From a virus, in IMG/VR virus record IMGVR_UViG_3300048929_000044, positions 1 through 46,270 of that record: a DNA stretch of 46,270 nt. One strand, 5' to 3'. Below the pieces are notes generated by a model that did no database searches, was not told the origin of the DNA, and saw only the letters and a program-made list of their open reading frames with translations. This document shows, piece after piece, positions 1-8,290 of this stretch. Numbering within the stretch: position 1 is the first letter of the stretch; each line of letters begins with the position of its first letter. The translations under genes and the position numbers were made by a program.

Positions 1-127
1 ACGGCCAGGTAAGCGCGAACGTAAACTGGGTAGCGCGTGAATCCTACCTGTACCAGACCATCACGCAGTGGGGCGAACTGGAGCTTGACCGCTACGGTGA
101 AGGCCGTATCGCATGGGCTCAGCAACT
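1..127. repeat. 127-bp terminal direct repeat, left copy
   Basis: Bases 1-127 are identical to 46144-46270. Both copies lie inside the same capsid reading frame. The simplest explanation is that the sequence was cut from a circular assembly and the overlap kept. An exact 127-base overlap is a common assembler k-mer size. It is therefore evidence of completeness, not a biological terminal repeat. Confidence 0.97.
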
Positions 128-704
128 GAACACCGCTTCAGCTCTGACCCTGAACAAGTTCCAGAACAAGTCTTACTTCTTCGGTGTGGCTGGCCTGAAG
201 AACTACGGCATCCTGAACGATCCTAACCTTCCTGCATCAATCACCCCGGGGGCGACCGGTACTGGCGGCGGCACCACCTGGGCAACCAAAGACGGCCAGG
301 CTGTCTACGACGACATTCAGGCGCTGTACAAGCAGCTGATCACCCAGACCAAAGGTTATGTTGAGCGCGACAGCAAAATGACGCTGGCGATGTCTCCGGA
401 GTCTGAAGCTAACCTGACTAAAACGAACATGTACAACGTGAACGTGTCAGACCAGCTGAAGAAAAACTTCCCTAACCTGCGCGTTGTTACTGCGGTTGAG
501 TACAACACCGCATCAGGTCAGCTGGTTCAGCTCATTGCTGACGATCTGGATGGTCAGGACACTGGCTACTGTGCATTCACTGAGAAGATGCGTGCACACC
601 CTGTAGTGGTAGACCTGTCTGCGTACAAGCAGAAGAAAACTGGCGGCACATGGGGCGCGATTATTCGCCAGCCTCTGGCCTTTGCATCAATGCTGGGAGT
701 TTAA
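1..704 (+). CDS. Major capsid protein, 3' part (continues from 45807 across the circle join)
   Basis: This is the C-terminal part of the major head protein. Frame 3 is open from base 3 to the TAA at 702-704. The first 127 bases duplicate 46144-46270, where the same frame is read from an ATG at 45807. The joined gene is 1,041 nt and encodes 346 residues, a usual length for DUF2184-type capsid proteins. It lies after the cement-protein gene and before head-completion genes, the standard place. A start at the ATG near 186 would be wrong, because the open frame and the capsid sequence extend upstream through the join. The family assignment rests on size, position and sequence feel. The capsid role is likely, the exact family less certain. 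Confidence 0.88.
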   Translation, partial: GQVSANVNWVARESYLYQTITQWGELELDRYGEGRIAWAQQLNTASALTLNKFQNKSYFFGVAGLKNYGILNDPNLPASITPGATGTGGGTTWATKDGQAVYDDIQALYKQLITQTKGYVERDSKMTLAMSPESEANLTKTNMYNVNVSDQLKKNFPNLRVVTAVEYNTASGQLVQLIADDLDGQDTGYCAFTEKMRAHPVVVDLSAYKQKKTGGTWGAIIRQPLAFASMLGV

Positions 705-707
705 TTC

Positions 708-1055
708 ATGGCTGAAATGGTAAGCGTAGGCTGCAAACTGCCTAACGGTCTCCAGGTTACCCTGGACGGTAAGACGGTAATTCTGAACGGGGCGGCCACC
801 ACCGCCCTGCGTGGTCTTGATGGAGCCATTCCTGAAGGTGCCTTTGGTGTCACTCAGGTTGAGAAAGACTTCATGGATAAGTTCATCGCGACCTATCAGG
901 ATGCAGCCTATATCCAGAACAACGCAGTATTCATCCAGAAAGATGAGCGCAGCGTTAAGGCTCAGGGTAAAGAGCTGGAAAGCGCCAAAACTGGTCTGGA
1001 AGGTTTGGACCCGGATAACCCAGCGCCTGGCGTTAAGAAAGCCGACCAAAAATAA
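708..1055 (+). CDS. Small head protein, function not recognised
   Basis: A 115-residue protein starts 4 nt after the capsid stop. The first half is small and hydrophobic-polar (residues 1-40, glycine and valine rich). The second half is charged and ends in a Lys/Asp-rich tail that looks disordered. No signal peptide or membrane segment is seen. Its place between the capsid gene and the DUF4054 connector gene suggests a head-decoration or head-completion role, but that is inference from position alone. The reading frames overlapping it on either strand look like shadows. Confidence 0.8.
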   Translation: MAEMVSVGCKLPNGLQVTLDGKTVILNGAATTALRGLDGAIPEGAFGVTQVEKDFMDKFIATYQDAAYIQNNAVFIQKDERSVKAQGKELESAKTGLEGLDPDNPAPGVKKADQK

Positions 1056-1067
1056 AAGAGGTGATGC

Positions 1068-1499
1068 ATGGGTGTCGTTACGTTTGACCCCGCAGCCTTC
1101 AAACTACGCTACCCTGAATTCTCCTCCTTAGACGACGCCCTGCTTCAGCAGTATTTCACCCAGGCCACCATTTATCTCGATAACACAGACTGCAGTCGTG
1201 TGTCGGATTTGGCTGTGCGTGCAATGCTGCTAAACATGCTGGTTGCCCATATCGCATTTCTGTATTCGGGTGCGAATGGGCAGTCTCCATCCGGGCTGGT
1301 TGGCAGAATAGACAGCGCATCAGAAGGCTCCGTAAGCGTACACGCTGAAATGCCTGGCGTTAACGCAAACTCAGCATGGTACATGCAGACCAAATATGGA
1401 GCGGATTACTGGAACGCGACAGCACCATTCCGCACCTTCCAGTACATTAGTGGTCATTCACCATCTAATTATCCGTATGGGTATTACCGGAGGTACTGA
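1068..1499 (+). CDS. Head-tail connector protein, DUF4054 type
   Basis: A 143-residue protein resembles the DUF4054 family of head-tail adaptors in contractile-tailed phages. The N-terminal segment (residues 1-50) has the typical pattern in which a 'YPEFSSLDD' stretch is followed by an alpha-helical region. A hydrophobic helix spans about 50-70. The C-terminus is unusually rich in tyrosine (last 10 residues). The likely role is the ring joining portal to tail. The gene follows GAGGTG ribosome-site sequence at 1060 and abuts the next gene, whose ATG overlaps its stop (TGATGG at 1497). Confidence 0.8.
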   Translation: MGVVTFDPAAFKLRYPEFSSLDDALLQQYFTQATIYLDNTDCSRVSDLAVRAMLLNMLVAHIAFLYSGANGQSPSGLVGRIDSASEGSVSVHAEMPGVNANSAWYMQTKYGADYWNATAPFRTFQYISGHSPSNYPYGYYRRY

Positions 1500-1945
1500 T
1501 GGATAAGGTGATGGATGAGCTTAATAAAATTGCCAGTGGATTTTCTGATCTCCAGTTAAAAGCTGGCTTTCTTGAAGGTGCCACGTATCCAGACGGAACT
1601 CCGGTTCCGATGGTGGCAGCAACTAACGAATTCGGTAATCCAGCAAACAATCAACCTCCGCGTCCTTACTTCAGAAATGCCATAGCTGAGCATGAAGGAG
1701 AATGGCAGGAGGCAATGGCAACGTTGATTGGAAATGGTGGCGACACCCGTGATGCGCTTTCGCTTCTGGGGGAAATCATTGTTGATGATATCAAAGGGTC
1801 AATAAGGACCCTTGATGCGCCGCCTCTGTCTCCGATGACAATTGCGAGAAAAGGGTTTGATAAACCACTGATTGACACGTCCAACATGTTAAACAGCGTC
1901 AGTTATGAGGTGAGCGAAATTGAATCTTCGACAGATAGCCAATAA
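1499..1945 (+). CDS. Neck/tail-completion protein (HK97 gp10 / Mu gpG-like, tentative)
   Basis: A 148-residue protein has the layout of phage tail-completion proteins. A helical N-terminus is followed by a sequence reading 'VAATNEFGNPANNQPPRPYFRNAI', shared here only in fragments: an N-E-F-G motif near residue 43 and PPRPYFR near residue 53. The Asn-Glu-Phe-Gly plus Pro-Pro-Arg-Pro-Phe/Tyr-x-Arg pattern is characteristic of this group. It would sit at the neck between connector and tail tube. The start ATG overlaps the previous stop, and the end overlaps the next gene by 26 nt, so the genes are translationally coupled. Confidence 0.75.
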   Translation: MDKVMDELNKIASGFSDLQLKAGFLEGATYPDGTPVPMVAATNEFGNPANNQPPRPYFRNAIAEHEGEWQEAMATLIGNGGDTRDALSLLGEIIVDDIKGSIRTLDAPPLSPMTIARKGFDKPLIDTSNMLNSVSYEVSEIESSTDSQ

Positions 1946-2291
1946 CGCGATCACCAGCATTAACCCAAACATCCAGGCTGTCCTTAAAAAATACGCAGGC
2001 CAAACCATCGGCACCGGTCGCAAACCAACTCCCTCTTATCTTCCAGACCAGAACGTCACCATTCAGCTTCAGCCCATCAGTCGCGGCGACATGCAGCACG
2101 TTGACGGCCTGAATATCCAGGGGCTGGCGAAGGTAATTTATGTGAACGGGAACTATTTCAGCGTCCAGCGTGAGATGGAGCAGGGCGGGGATATTTTCGT
2201 TATCAATGGCGAGCAATGGCTTGTTGTTGAGCCGGTAGAGCTATGGCCTGACTGGTGCCGCCTCATAGTGGTATTGCAGGTGAGCCCATGA
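1920..2291 (+). CDS. Neck-region protein, function not recognised (TTG start)
   Basis: A 123-residue protein reads from a TTG at 1920. The ribosome site GAGGTGA at 1907-1913 lies at suitable distance, and no ATG occurs near. The sequence is beta-rich in its second half (residues 60-123), including a G-D-I-F-V-I-N-G-E-Q-W motif near residue 90. That motif is common in small phage collar and connector subunits. Its place between the gp10-like and tail-terminator-like genes supports a neck role. The start is less certain than the frame. Confidence 0.7.
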   Translation: MNLRQIANNAITSINPNIQAVLKKYAGQTIGTGRKPTPSYLPDQNVTIQLQPISRGDMQHVDGLNIQGLAKVIYVNGNYFSVQREMEQGGDIFVINGEQWLVVEPVELWPDWCRLIVVLQVSP

Positions 2292-2803
2292 ATGACTTCA
2301 CCGTAGACAACGTAATCGATGTTCTGGCGGATTACATCGAACCCATAGCCGGTATTTGCCAGCAGGCACAGTCTAACAGGGTGCCGATGCAAAAAGGCCA
2401 GTTCTGCATCCTGACCCCCTTGCGATTCACGCGGCTATCCACGACGAGAGATATCAAGCAGGACACAGGCTCTCCGTCGACAAGCGCCATGGGATATACC
2501 GAGGTTCGCCAGGCTGATATCCAGGTTGATATCTATGGTCAGGGTGCAGGGGATCGGGCAATCGCCTTAGAAACCACATTCGCCAGTGGCTACGGCTACG
2601 ACACCATAAAAGCCATCGACGCCAGGCTGGCACCACTTTACTCATCTCCGGCAATTCAGGCTCCCATGATTGATGCGGAAAGCCAGTGGCAGGAGCGTTA
2701 CATGCTAACTCTTTCTCTGCAGGCGCACATCACCGTGTCGTTCCCGCAGGACTACTTCGACAAAGCAGAAATTACAACTGAACAGGTGGATGACCGCCCA
2801 TGA
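2288..2803 (+). CDS. Tail terminator-like protein (LIC_12616 type)
   Basis: A 171-residue protein starts at the ATG at 2288, preceded by AGGTGA at 2278-2283. The longer frame beginning at 2255 would overlap the upstream gene by 37 nt without a ribosome site and is rejected. The central part (V-R-Q-A-D-I-Q-V-D-I-Y-G near residue 75) resembles the LIC_12616 family found just before sheath genes in DUF3383-type myophages. The likely role is capping the tail tube or joining tail to head. The stop overlaps the sheath start. Confidence 0.75.
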   Translation: MNDFTVDNVIDVLADYIEPIAGICQQAQSNRVPMQKGQFCILTPLRFTRLSTTRDIKQDTGSPSTSAMGYTEVRQADIQVDIYGQGAGDRAIALETTFASGYGYDTIKAIDARLAPLYSSPAIQAPMIDAESQWQERYMLTLSLQAHITVSFPQDYFDKAEITTEQVDDRP

Positions 2804-4290
2804 GCACAATCCCTTTATCCGTAGATTTTAATATCACGCCCAATGTCGTTACACCTGCCGGTTCTGCGGTTGATGCTAACGGCCTGATGCTGACTGACAA
2901 TGAACTGGTGCCTGTGGGCTCAGTTGTCTCTTACTTCTCTTCCGCTGATGTGTCAGCCCTTATGGGGAGCACGTCAAAAGAATTCCTGGCCGCGCAGCAG
3001 TATTTCAACGGCTACGAAAACTCATCCGTTATTCCGGGTGAGTTGCTGATGTACCGCGTTATTACTGCAGATGTGGCCGGCTACCTGCTGTCAGGAAATC
3101 TGAAAGGTGTTGCACTGGCGACACTGAAGGCAATCCCTGCAGGCACTATCACCCTCACTGTGGATGGTGTATCAACTACCAGCTCGTCTATCGACCTTTC
3201 CACTGCAACAAGCTTCAGCGATATCGCATCCAAGCTGCAGACTGGTATTGGTGCGAGCAAGGTGGCGGTTGAGTGGCTCCCTATTGCCGATCGCTTCATC
3301 ATCCGCTCTGTGACTACTGGTGCTGATAGCCAGGTGTCTTATGCATCTCCTGGTGCTCTGGCAACTGGCCTTCTGCTGACGCAAGCAACCGCTGCGACCG
3401 TTTCCCCTGGCTCTGATGTAGTCACGCTGACTGACACGATGAATAACATCATCAACACCAATCAGAACTGGATTCTGTTTAACTCCCTGGTTGAGTTAAC
3501 CGACGACCAGAAAACCGAGCTGTGTGCGTGGGCAAATGGCAGCAAAAACCGCTTCGGCTATGTGGTGCATGACACTACCGCAGAAGGAACTATCGCTAAC
3601 AACGCTAACTGCTTCGTGCAGAAGGTTGTCGTGGCTAACGGGTATGAGAACATCTTCCCGGTGTACGGCTCCTATCTGTACAGCGTTACGGCGCTGGCAT
3701 ATGCCGCATCTGTAGACTTCGCACGCACGAACGGGCGCGTATCGTTCAAATTCCGTGGCTTCTCTGGTCTTGCTCCTAACGTAAGCGATCTGGCTACCGC
3801 GCAAGCGCTGAAGTCAAACGGTTACAACTTCTACGGCTCATACAGCCTGAACAAGACGATGGCTCAGTATGCGTCTGATGGTGCTATATCAGGCAAATTC
3901 GTCTGGCTTGACAGCTTCATTGACCAGGTATGGATTAACGCAAACCTCGTAGGCGCTTACGCAAACCTGTTTACCAATAACCAGTCCTACCCATTCAACC
4001 AGAATGGCTATGGCGCGATTCAGGCGGCCACAATTGATGTTGCTAACCAGGCTCTGACCTTTGGTGCAATTCAGAAGGGCGTGGTTCTCGACCAGGCACA
4101 GATTCGCATCGTGAATAACACCGTGGGCAAGGATATTTCTGCGACCCTTTACTCTGAGGGCTGGTATCTGTTTATCCCAACTCAGACTGGTGCTGCTCGT
4201 CTGGAGCGCGACCTGAAGGGGGCAATCTTCTACTACGTAGACGGTCAGCTCATCCAATCAATCACCATGTCTTCAACCGCTATTCTGTAA
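2800..4290 (+). CDS. Tail sheath protein, DUF3383 type
   Basis: A 496-residue protein forms the contractile sheath. It is the largest beta-rich tail protein here and fits the DUF3383 family. A conserved N-terminal segment carries S-A-D-V-S-A-L-M-G near residue 48. A variable middle domain of Thr/Ser/Val-rich repeats (about 100-210) is followed by a conserved C-terminal half ending in a D-G-Q-L-I-Q-S-I strand. The pairing with the DUF3277 tube gene 10 nt downstream is diagnostic for this myophage group. ATG overlaps the upstream stop (GAGC context at 2800). This gene is the main evidence that the virion has a contractile tail. Confidence 0.92.
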   Translation: MSTIPLSVDFNITPNVVTPAGSAVDANGLMLTDNELVPVGSVVSYFSSADVSALMGSTSKEFLAAQQYFNGYENSSVIPGELLMYRVITADVAGYLLSGNLKGVALATLKAIPAGTITLTVDGVSTTSSSIDLSTATSFSDIASKLQTGIGASKVAVEWLPIADRFIIRSVTTGADSQVSYASPGALATGLLLTQATAATVSPGSDVVTLTDTMNNIINTNQNWILFNSLVELTDDQKTELCAWANGSKNRFGYVVHDTTAEGTIANNANCFVQKVVVANGYENIFPVYGSYLYSVTALAYAASVDFARTNGRVSFKFRGFSGLAPNVSDLATAQALKSNGYNFYGSYSLNKTMAQYASDGAISGKFVWLDSFIDQVWINANLVGAYANLFTNNQSYPFNQNGYGAIQAATIDVANQALTFGAIQKGVVLDQAQIRIVNNTVGKDISATLYSEGWYLFIPTQTGAARLERDLKGAIFYYVDGQLIQSITMSSTAIL

Positions 4291-4300
4291 GGACGACAAA

Positions 4301-4735
4301 ATGCCAATTGATATTACAAGTGCTAATTCCAAGCTGCGCATCGTCGTGCCATCTTACTACCCTGGCGGTTTTGATGTAGACGATTACGCAGCCGACAACA
4401 TGTTTGAAACTGGTGCGCTTCAGAACAAAGAAGACATGATGTCAGCTGACGGTAAATACCACGCCGGCTTCATCTTCAACCCGACAGAGTTCACCATCAA
4501 CCTTATGGCTACGTCGAATGCCAGTAGCTTACTGGACGACTGGATTGCAGCAGAGCGAACGGCAATCTCTGCGTTTGCCTGTAACGCCACCCTGACGGTG
4601 CCAGCCTTAGGGGCGAAGTGGAACTTCGTGAACGGCGTCCTCTACACCTGGACGCCAACACCTCCTGGCCGTCGCGTGCTTCAACCACGTCCTGCAGTAT
4701 TCCATTTTGAAACGGTAACCCGGAGCGCAATCTGA
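4301..4735 (+). CDS. Tail tube protein, DUF3277 type
   Basis: A 144-residue protein forms the inner tail tube. The sequence pattern fits DUF3277: a strand-rich N-terminus, then P-G-G-F-D-V-D-D-Y-A near residue 20, and a G-K-Y-H-A-G-F motif near residue 50. It is preceded by AAGGACGAC at 4289. It sits directly after the sheath gene, and its stop overlaps the next start (TGATGG at 4733), the usual sheath-tube-chaperone order. Confidence 0.9.
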   Translation: MPIDITSANSKLRIVVPSYYPGGFDVDDYAADNMFETGALQNKEDMMSADGKYHAGFIFNPTEFTINLMATSNASSLLDDWIAAERTAISAFACNATLTVPALGAKWNFVNGVLYTWTPTPPGRRVLQPRPAVFHFETVTRSAI

Positions 4736-5145
4736 TGGCTCGCAGAGAAATTCCTTTCATCGTCGAAGAAGAAGGTCGCGACAAAGGCAAAGAGTTTATC
4801 ATCACAGAAATGTCGGCATGGGACGCCGACACTCTGGCGCAGGATATCTTCCGCGCGATGGGGGATTCTAACTACAGCCAGATTCCGGCTGATGTGATCG
4901 CCATGGGGTGTGCAGGACTGGCAACTGTCGGCCTGAGCGTTATCTCTGCTTCATCTCCTGATGTTGCGCGTCAACTTCGAGACCGCCTGATGTCCACGGT
5001 TGATATCGTCATTACCCATGAAGGCACAAGACAGCAGCGCAAAGTTAAAGGTGAACTGGACTTCGAAGAGGTCTCAACCATCCGCAAACTGCTGGATAAA
5101 GTCTTCCAGGTAAATTTCGATTTTTTAACGATCGCCGGAGAGTAA
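4735..5145 (+). CDS. Tail assembly chaperone, short product (pre-frameshift)
   Basis: A 136-residue protein occupies the position between tube and tape measure that holds the G/GT-type chaperones. It is acidic at the N-terminus and largely helical from residue 30. Near its 3' end the in-frame heptamer T TTT TTA (5121-5127) is a canonical -1 slip site. The -1 frame is open from there to 5360, so a longer fusion protein is predicted (separate entry). The short product would be the more abundant form, binding the tape measure during tail assembly. Confidence 0.87.
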   Translation: MARREIPFIVEEEGRDKGKEFIITEMSAWDADTLAQDIFRAMGDSNYSQIPADVIAMGCAGLATVGLSVISASSPDVARQLRDRLMSTVDIVITHEGTRQQRKVKGELDFEEVSTIRKLLDKVFQVNFDFLTIAGE

Positions 5146-5179
5146 AGTACCCCTTCATGGAAGAGGAGTCTCTTCCGGC
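5121..5179 (+). promoter_or_regulatory. Programmed -1 ribosomal frameshift signal
   Basis: The slip heptamer T TTT TTA lies at 5121-5127 in the correct phase of the upstream gene. Six nucleotides later a stem can form from GCCGGAGAG (5134-5142) and CTCTTCCGGC (5170-5179). It has nine pairs and one bulged base, and it encloses the zero-frame stop at 5143. After a -1 slip the frame reads without a stop into the downstream 5157 frame. Position, phase, heptamer and stem all agree with the known tail-chaperone frameshift. Confidence 0.85.
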
Positions 5180-5360
5180 CAAACTGGTCTCGCCTGTAAA
5201 CGTCTCTTCAGCGATTAACGCAATTATCTGCTCCGGCAAAGCCTCTTATCTGGACCTCCAGGAGAAGCTTTCCGTAGCAGATCTGTACAACCTGCTGGAA
5301 ATCATATCCGTTGAAAACTTCAATCAACGCGTCTGGAATAAGCATCAGGAGCAGCGATGA
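5127..5360 (+). CDS. Tail assembly chaperone, -1 frame extension
   Basis: This is the downstream half of the predicted chaperone fusion. Read after the slip site, 77 residues are added to 131 from the upstream frame, giving about 208 residues. The ATG at 5157 in the same frame has only a weak ribosome site, and translation through the frameshift is the better model. The C-terminal part is helical and leucine-rich. Its stop overlaps the tape-measure ATG (ATGA at 5357), which couples the two genes. Homology to a named family is not recognised. The assignment rests on context. Confidence 0.8.
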   Translation, partial: NDRRRVKYPFMEEESLPAKLVSPVNVSSAINAIICSGKASYLDLQEKLSVADLYNLLEIISVENFNQRVWNKHQEQR

Positions 5361-7189
5361 TTATCAATGAGTTGGCCTATAAGGTCACAATTAAGGCCGA
5401 TGAGTTCCTGAACGGCAAGAAAAAGGTTGAAGAGGGCGTTAAGGAGCTTCAGGGCGCAGTAGATAAAAGTTTCGGCGACATTGATGAAACCTCCAAGCAA
5501 ACTGGAAAGGTAATCGTCAAGACTGGCGATGACATTCAGCGCTCAACGCGGAAAACAGGCAAAGACCTAAAAGACGCGACGTTTGATGTTAAGTCATTTG
5601 GTTCAGCGGCAGCTTCTTCCTTCAAAGGTGCTTATGTAGCAGCAGCCGGATTCCTGGGGATTGGCGCTGGGCTCTATGGCATCAAGCAGCTATTCACCTC
5701 CACATCAAACGAAATCGTCCGGGCAAGCAACCAGGCTAAATTCTTCGGCACTGACGTCAATAAGATGTTCGGCCTCCGCCGTGGCTTCCAGCAGGCAGGT
5801 CTTAACGGTGACGCTTTCATTGGTGCGGCCGGCAGTGCTCGCATGGCACTGGCGAACATTGCTGACCCAACAGTATTTGGCGGCCTGACCGGAGCAGCGC
5901 AGAACCTCATGGTGCTTGGCGCTCGCACAGGGCTGAACATCAACAACCTCGGCGACCCGAGCAAAGCCCTTGCTGAGTTCTCCCGGTACGGGAAAAATCA
6001 CTCACAAGAGAACCTGATGCAAGTTATGGCAGCCGCAGGTTTCGACCCGACTGACGCAGCCAAGATTAAATCTGGTGAGCTGAAGTCACTTGTCGACTCA
6101 GAGACGAAGAAGTCAAACATCACCGCCCAGCAGGTGAAGGAGCAGGAGGCTTTAGTGGCAACACTCGGTCAGCTCGACTCTGAGTTTGACCGCCTGAGAC
6201 AAGACCTTGCGATTGCTTTTGCTCCTGAAGTTATCCGCGCCATGAAAGACTTTGGCGACTGGATACGAGAACACCATGGCGACATCATTGGTTTCTTCCG
6301 TGATGCAGGCGATTCCATTAAGAAGCTCACAGACTCAGTGGGTGGAGCTACAGCGCTACTGCTTCTCCTGGCCGCTGGGTTGAGAACCAATCCCTTAGTC
6401 ATGGGGGCTATTGCAGCTGCAGCGGCGAGCCATGGCATAGACCAGGCGCGAGATGAGGCAAGCAGGCAAGGGAAGGATGTTGGCTCATATCTTTATGGCA
6501 AGGTGCATGAAGATAAAAAGCCATTCATGACATGGGATTCCATCAAGTCATTCTTTGGGCTTGATGAGCCAGAACAATACGGGCAATCAGCAAGAGTATC
6601 TGGCGCATCTGGAGCAATGGATGACCTGCTTTACGGCATAATGATGACGGAATCTGGAGGTAACCCGCTAGCCTATAACGTTTCAGGTGCTACCGGTGCT
6701 TTCCAGTTAATGCCTGGAACGGCCAGAGACCTCGGTTTGCGTGTTGATTCACAAGTAGACGAAAGGTTAGATCCAAGCAAATCCCGTGCAGCCGCGTCCG
6801 TTTACATTCGCCAGCTTCTGAAGAGGTACAATGGGAATGTCGATAATGCCCTGCGTGCTTACAACTGGGGTATGGGTAACGTCGACAAGTGGATTGCTAA
6901 TGGTAGCGACCTTTCTCAGTTGCCAAAAGAGACCAGGGACTACACAGGGAAAGTCTTCGGCAACATGGGCAATGCCCGAAACTACTACGCCACACAGGGC
7001 AGGATGGCGGATAGCAGGCCTTATGAGCTGGCATCTGGAGGAGGACCGTCGCAGATTACAAACAGTACCCATATCAACACGGTGAACGTTAACAGCAATC
7101 CTCAGACTGTCGATTCTCTCACTCAGAGCATTAGTCAGCAGGCAAAAAGGGCGACAACAAACGCATCGTTTGCTACAGCTGTGAATTGA
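5357..7189 (+). CDS. Tape measure protein with C-terminal lytic transglycosylase domain
   Basis: A 610-residue protein sets tail length and carries a wall-cutting domain. The first 90 residues are charged and coiled-coil-like (K/E rich). A hydrophobic glycine/alanine segment lies about 90-110, and another about 330-360. Residues 420-540 match the SLT-type lytic transglycosylase fold: catalytic Glu432 in M-T-E-S-G-G-N, then G-A-T-G-A-F-Q-L-M-P-G-T-A, and A-Y-N-W-G near 502. At 610 residues it is short for a tape measure, so a short tail is expected. The transglycosylase would open peptidoglycan during DNA entry. Confidence 0.92.
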   Translation: MIINELAYKVTIKADEFLNGKKKVEEGVKELQGAVDKSFGDIDETSKQTGKVIVKTGDDIQRSTRKTGKDLKDATFDVKSFGSAAASSFKGAYVAAAGFLGIGAGLYGIKQLFTSTSNEIVRASNQAKFFGTDVNKMFGLRRGFQQAGLNGDAFIGAAGSARMALANIADPTVFGGLTGAAQNLMVLGARTGLNINNLGDPSKALAEFSRYGKNHSQENLMQVMAAAGFDPTDAAKIKSGELKSLVDSETKKSNITAQQVKEQEALVATLGQLDSEFDRLRQDLAIAFAPEVIRAMKDFGDWIREHHGDIIGFFRDAGDSIKKLTDSVGGATALLLLLAAGLRTNPLVMGAIAAAAASHGIDQARDEASRQGKDVGSYLYGKVHEDKKPFMTWDSIKSFFGLDEPEQYGQSARVSGASGAMDDLLYGIMMTESGGNPLAYNVSGATGAFQLMPGTARDLGLRVDSQVDERLDPSKSRAAASVYIRQLLKRYNGNVDNALRAYNWGMGNVDKWIANGSDLSQLPKETRDYTGKVFGNMGNARNYYATQGRMADSRPYELASGGGPSQITNSTHINTVNVNSNPQTVDSLTQSISQQAKRATTNASFATAVN

Positions 7190-7207
7190 TACGATCGATT
7201 TATTTCA

Positions 7208-7236
7208 TGAACAGCGTTATTTTTGCGCAGTACAAT
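7208..7236 (+). promoter_or_regulatory. Possible sigma70 promoter for the 7256 gene
   Basis: TGAACA (7208-7213) and TACAAT (7231-7236) are separated by 17 nt, in the 66-nt gap after the tape-measure stop. The -10 is good and the -35 is moderate (four of six). Together with the terminator at 7437-7458 it would make the small gene an independent unit inside the late operon. The promoter is inferred from pattern only. Confidence 0.4.
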
Positions 7237-7255
7237 GAGGCATGGAGGTAAGACT

Positions 7256-7435
7256 ATGAGAAGCAATTTGCTTTATCTGTTTATCTACTCGCTGACTTTT
7301 ACGATCGTTGCCCAGCCTGTAGACAAGTTAATGACAATAAGTCCAGGCTATGCGTTACTGTTGCTAACTCTGTGGGTCGCCGTATCGTCAGGCATTGTTC
7401 ACATAATTCACTTCTGGCCCACCAAAGTACGTTAA
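7256..7435 (+). CDS. Small two-helix membrane protein (moron-like)
   Basis: A 59-residue protein starts at the ATG at 7256. GGAGG at 7244-7248 with 7-nt spacing decides this start over the upstream ATG at 7223. It has two hydrophobic segments (about residues 4-22 and 31-52), with few charges between, and no recognisable family. It has its own candidate promoter and a strong terminator, and it sits between tape measure and baseplate genes, where structural genes are normally contiguous. That suggests an added accessory gene acting in the host inner membrane, perhaps exclusion or immunity. The function is unknown. Confidence 0.75.
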   Translation: MRSNLLYLFIYSLTFTIVAQPVDKLMTISPGYALLLLTLWVAVSSGIVHIIHFWPTKVR

Positions 7436-7436
7436 T

Positions 7437-7458
7437 AACCCGCCTAGGCGGGTTTTTT
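7437..7458 (+). terminator. Rho-independent terminator after the small membrane gene
   Basis: AACCCGC and GCGGGTT pair with loop CTAG (7437-7454), followed by T6. It begins 2 nt after the stop at 7435 and ends 17 nt before the next ATG. It lies within the late operon, so late transcription must read through it, presumably with Q. Confidence 0.9.
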
Positions 7459-7474
7459 ATTGCCTGGAGAAACG

Positions 7475-8290
7475 ATGAGCATCATCGACCTCAATACCGC
7501 AGACATATTTAATGCGATCGGCGGTGGCTCTCCACTGTCGATAATCGACAGCGTTCTACACCCTCAATATGTCATCAGAAATAGCACCACAGGAGCTGTA
7601 GCGCTTGAGTTCAGCGGCATGGCATCAATTCAGCCAAGTGGCAGGGCTCAGATAACGAATGCACCGGTGGAGGGCGGAAAATACCAGTCCATCAACAAAG
7701 TGAAAGAGCCATCTGTTGTCAGGTGCGAAATAATCGTTACCGGGCTGACGGGATTCTCAGGGGGCATTCCAAACATCTTCGACCTGACGTTTACCAGCCA
7801 GAGCAGCGTACTTGAAACCATCAAGACTATGCTAGCTACGGCCAACACATACGACATTGAGACGCCTAAAGAGACGCTTGAGAGTTATGACCTGGTTGAC
7901 CATTCATACGAGGTCAATTCACAGCGCGGCGTGAGCATGTTGACAATATACTTGTACTTTCAGGAAGTCATGCAGCAGATGGAGGTTGTTCTTTCCGGGG
8001 CTCAGTCTGAGGCGAAACCAACTAATGACTCAATTAGCCAGGGTGTGACAGGCACGGGAGCATCGACTAAGGATGCTGGCTCTAAGCCATCTACCGTGGA
8101 TGAGCTGGGAAAATCTTGGTCGTCTCTAAAATCTTCTGTATCAGATATTGTAACAAAAACATCTAATACCATTTCCACGAGCTTCCAAAGTGCATTAGAT
8201 ACGGTATCTGAGCCGGTGCTGAATGTGGCAAACAGCGCCACACAAAAAGCCGCTGAACTGGCAAAATCGATAAGTGGGAGCATCACATGA
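7475..8290 (+). CDS. Baseplate or distal tail protein, family not named
   Basis: A 271-residue protein starts at the ATG at 7475, with GGAGA at 7466-7470. The alternative start at 7460 lies inside the terminator tail. Residues 1-170 are beta-rich and look like a compact tail-hub subunit. Residues 180-271 are a Ser/Thr-rich, helical, low-complexity tail with repeated S-x-x-S-x-V patterns. The position right after the tape measure is that of the distal-tail/hub adaptor in DUF3383 phages. This role is inferred from order. Confidence 0.75.
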   Translation: MSIIDLNTADIFNAIGGGSPLSIIDSVLHPQYVIRNSTTGAVALEFSGMASIQPSGRAQITNAPVEGGKYQSINKVKEPSVVRCEIIVTGLTGFSGGIPNIFDLTFTSQSSVLETIKTMLATANTYDIETPKETLESYDLVDHSYEVNSQRGVSMLTIYLYFQEVMQQMEVVLSGAQSEAKPTNDSISQGVTGTGASTKDAGSKPSTVDELGKSWSSLKSSVSDIVTKTSNTISTSFQSALDTVSEPVLNVANSATQKAAELAKSISGSIT

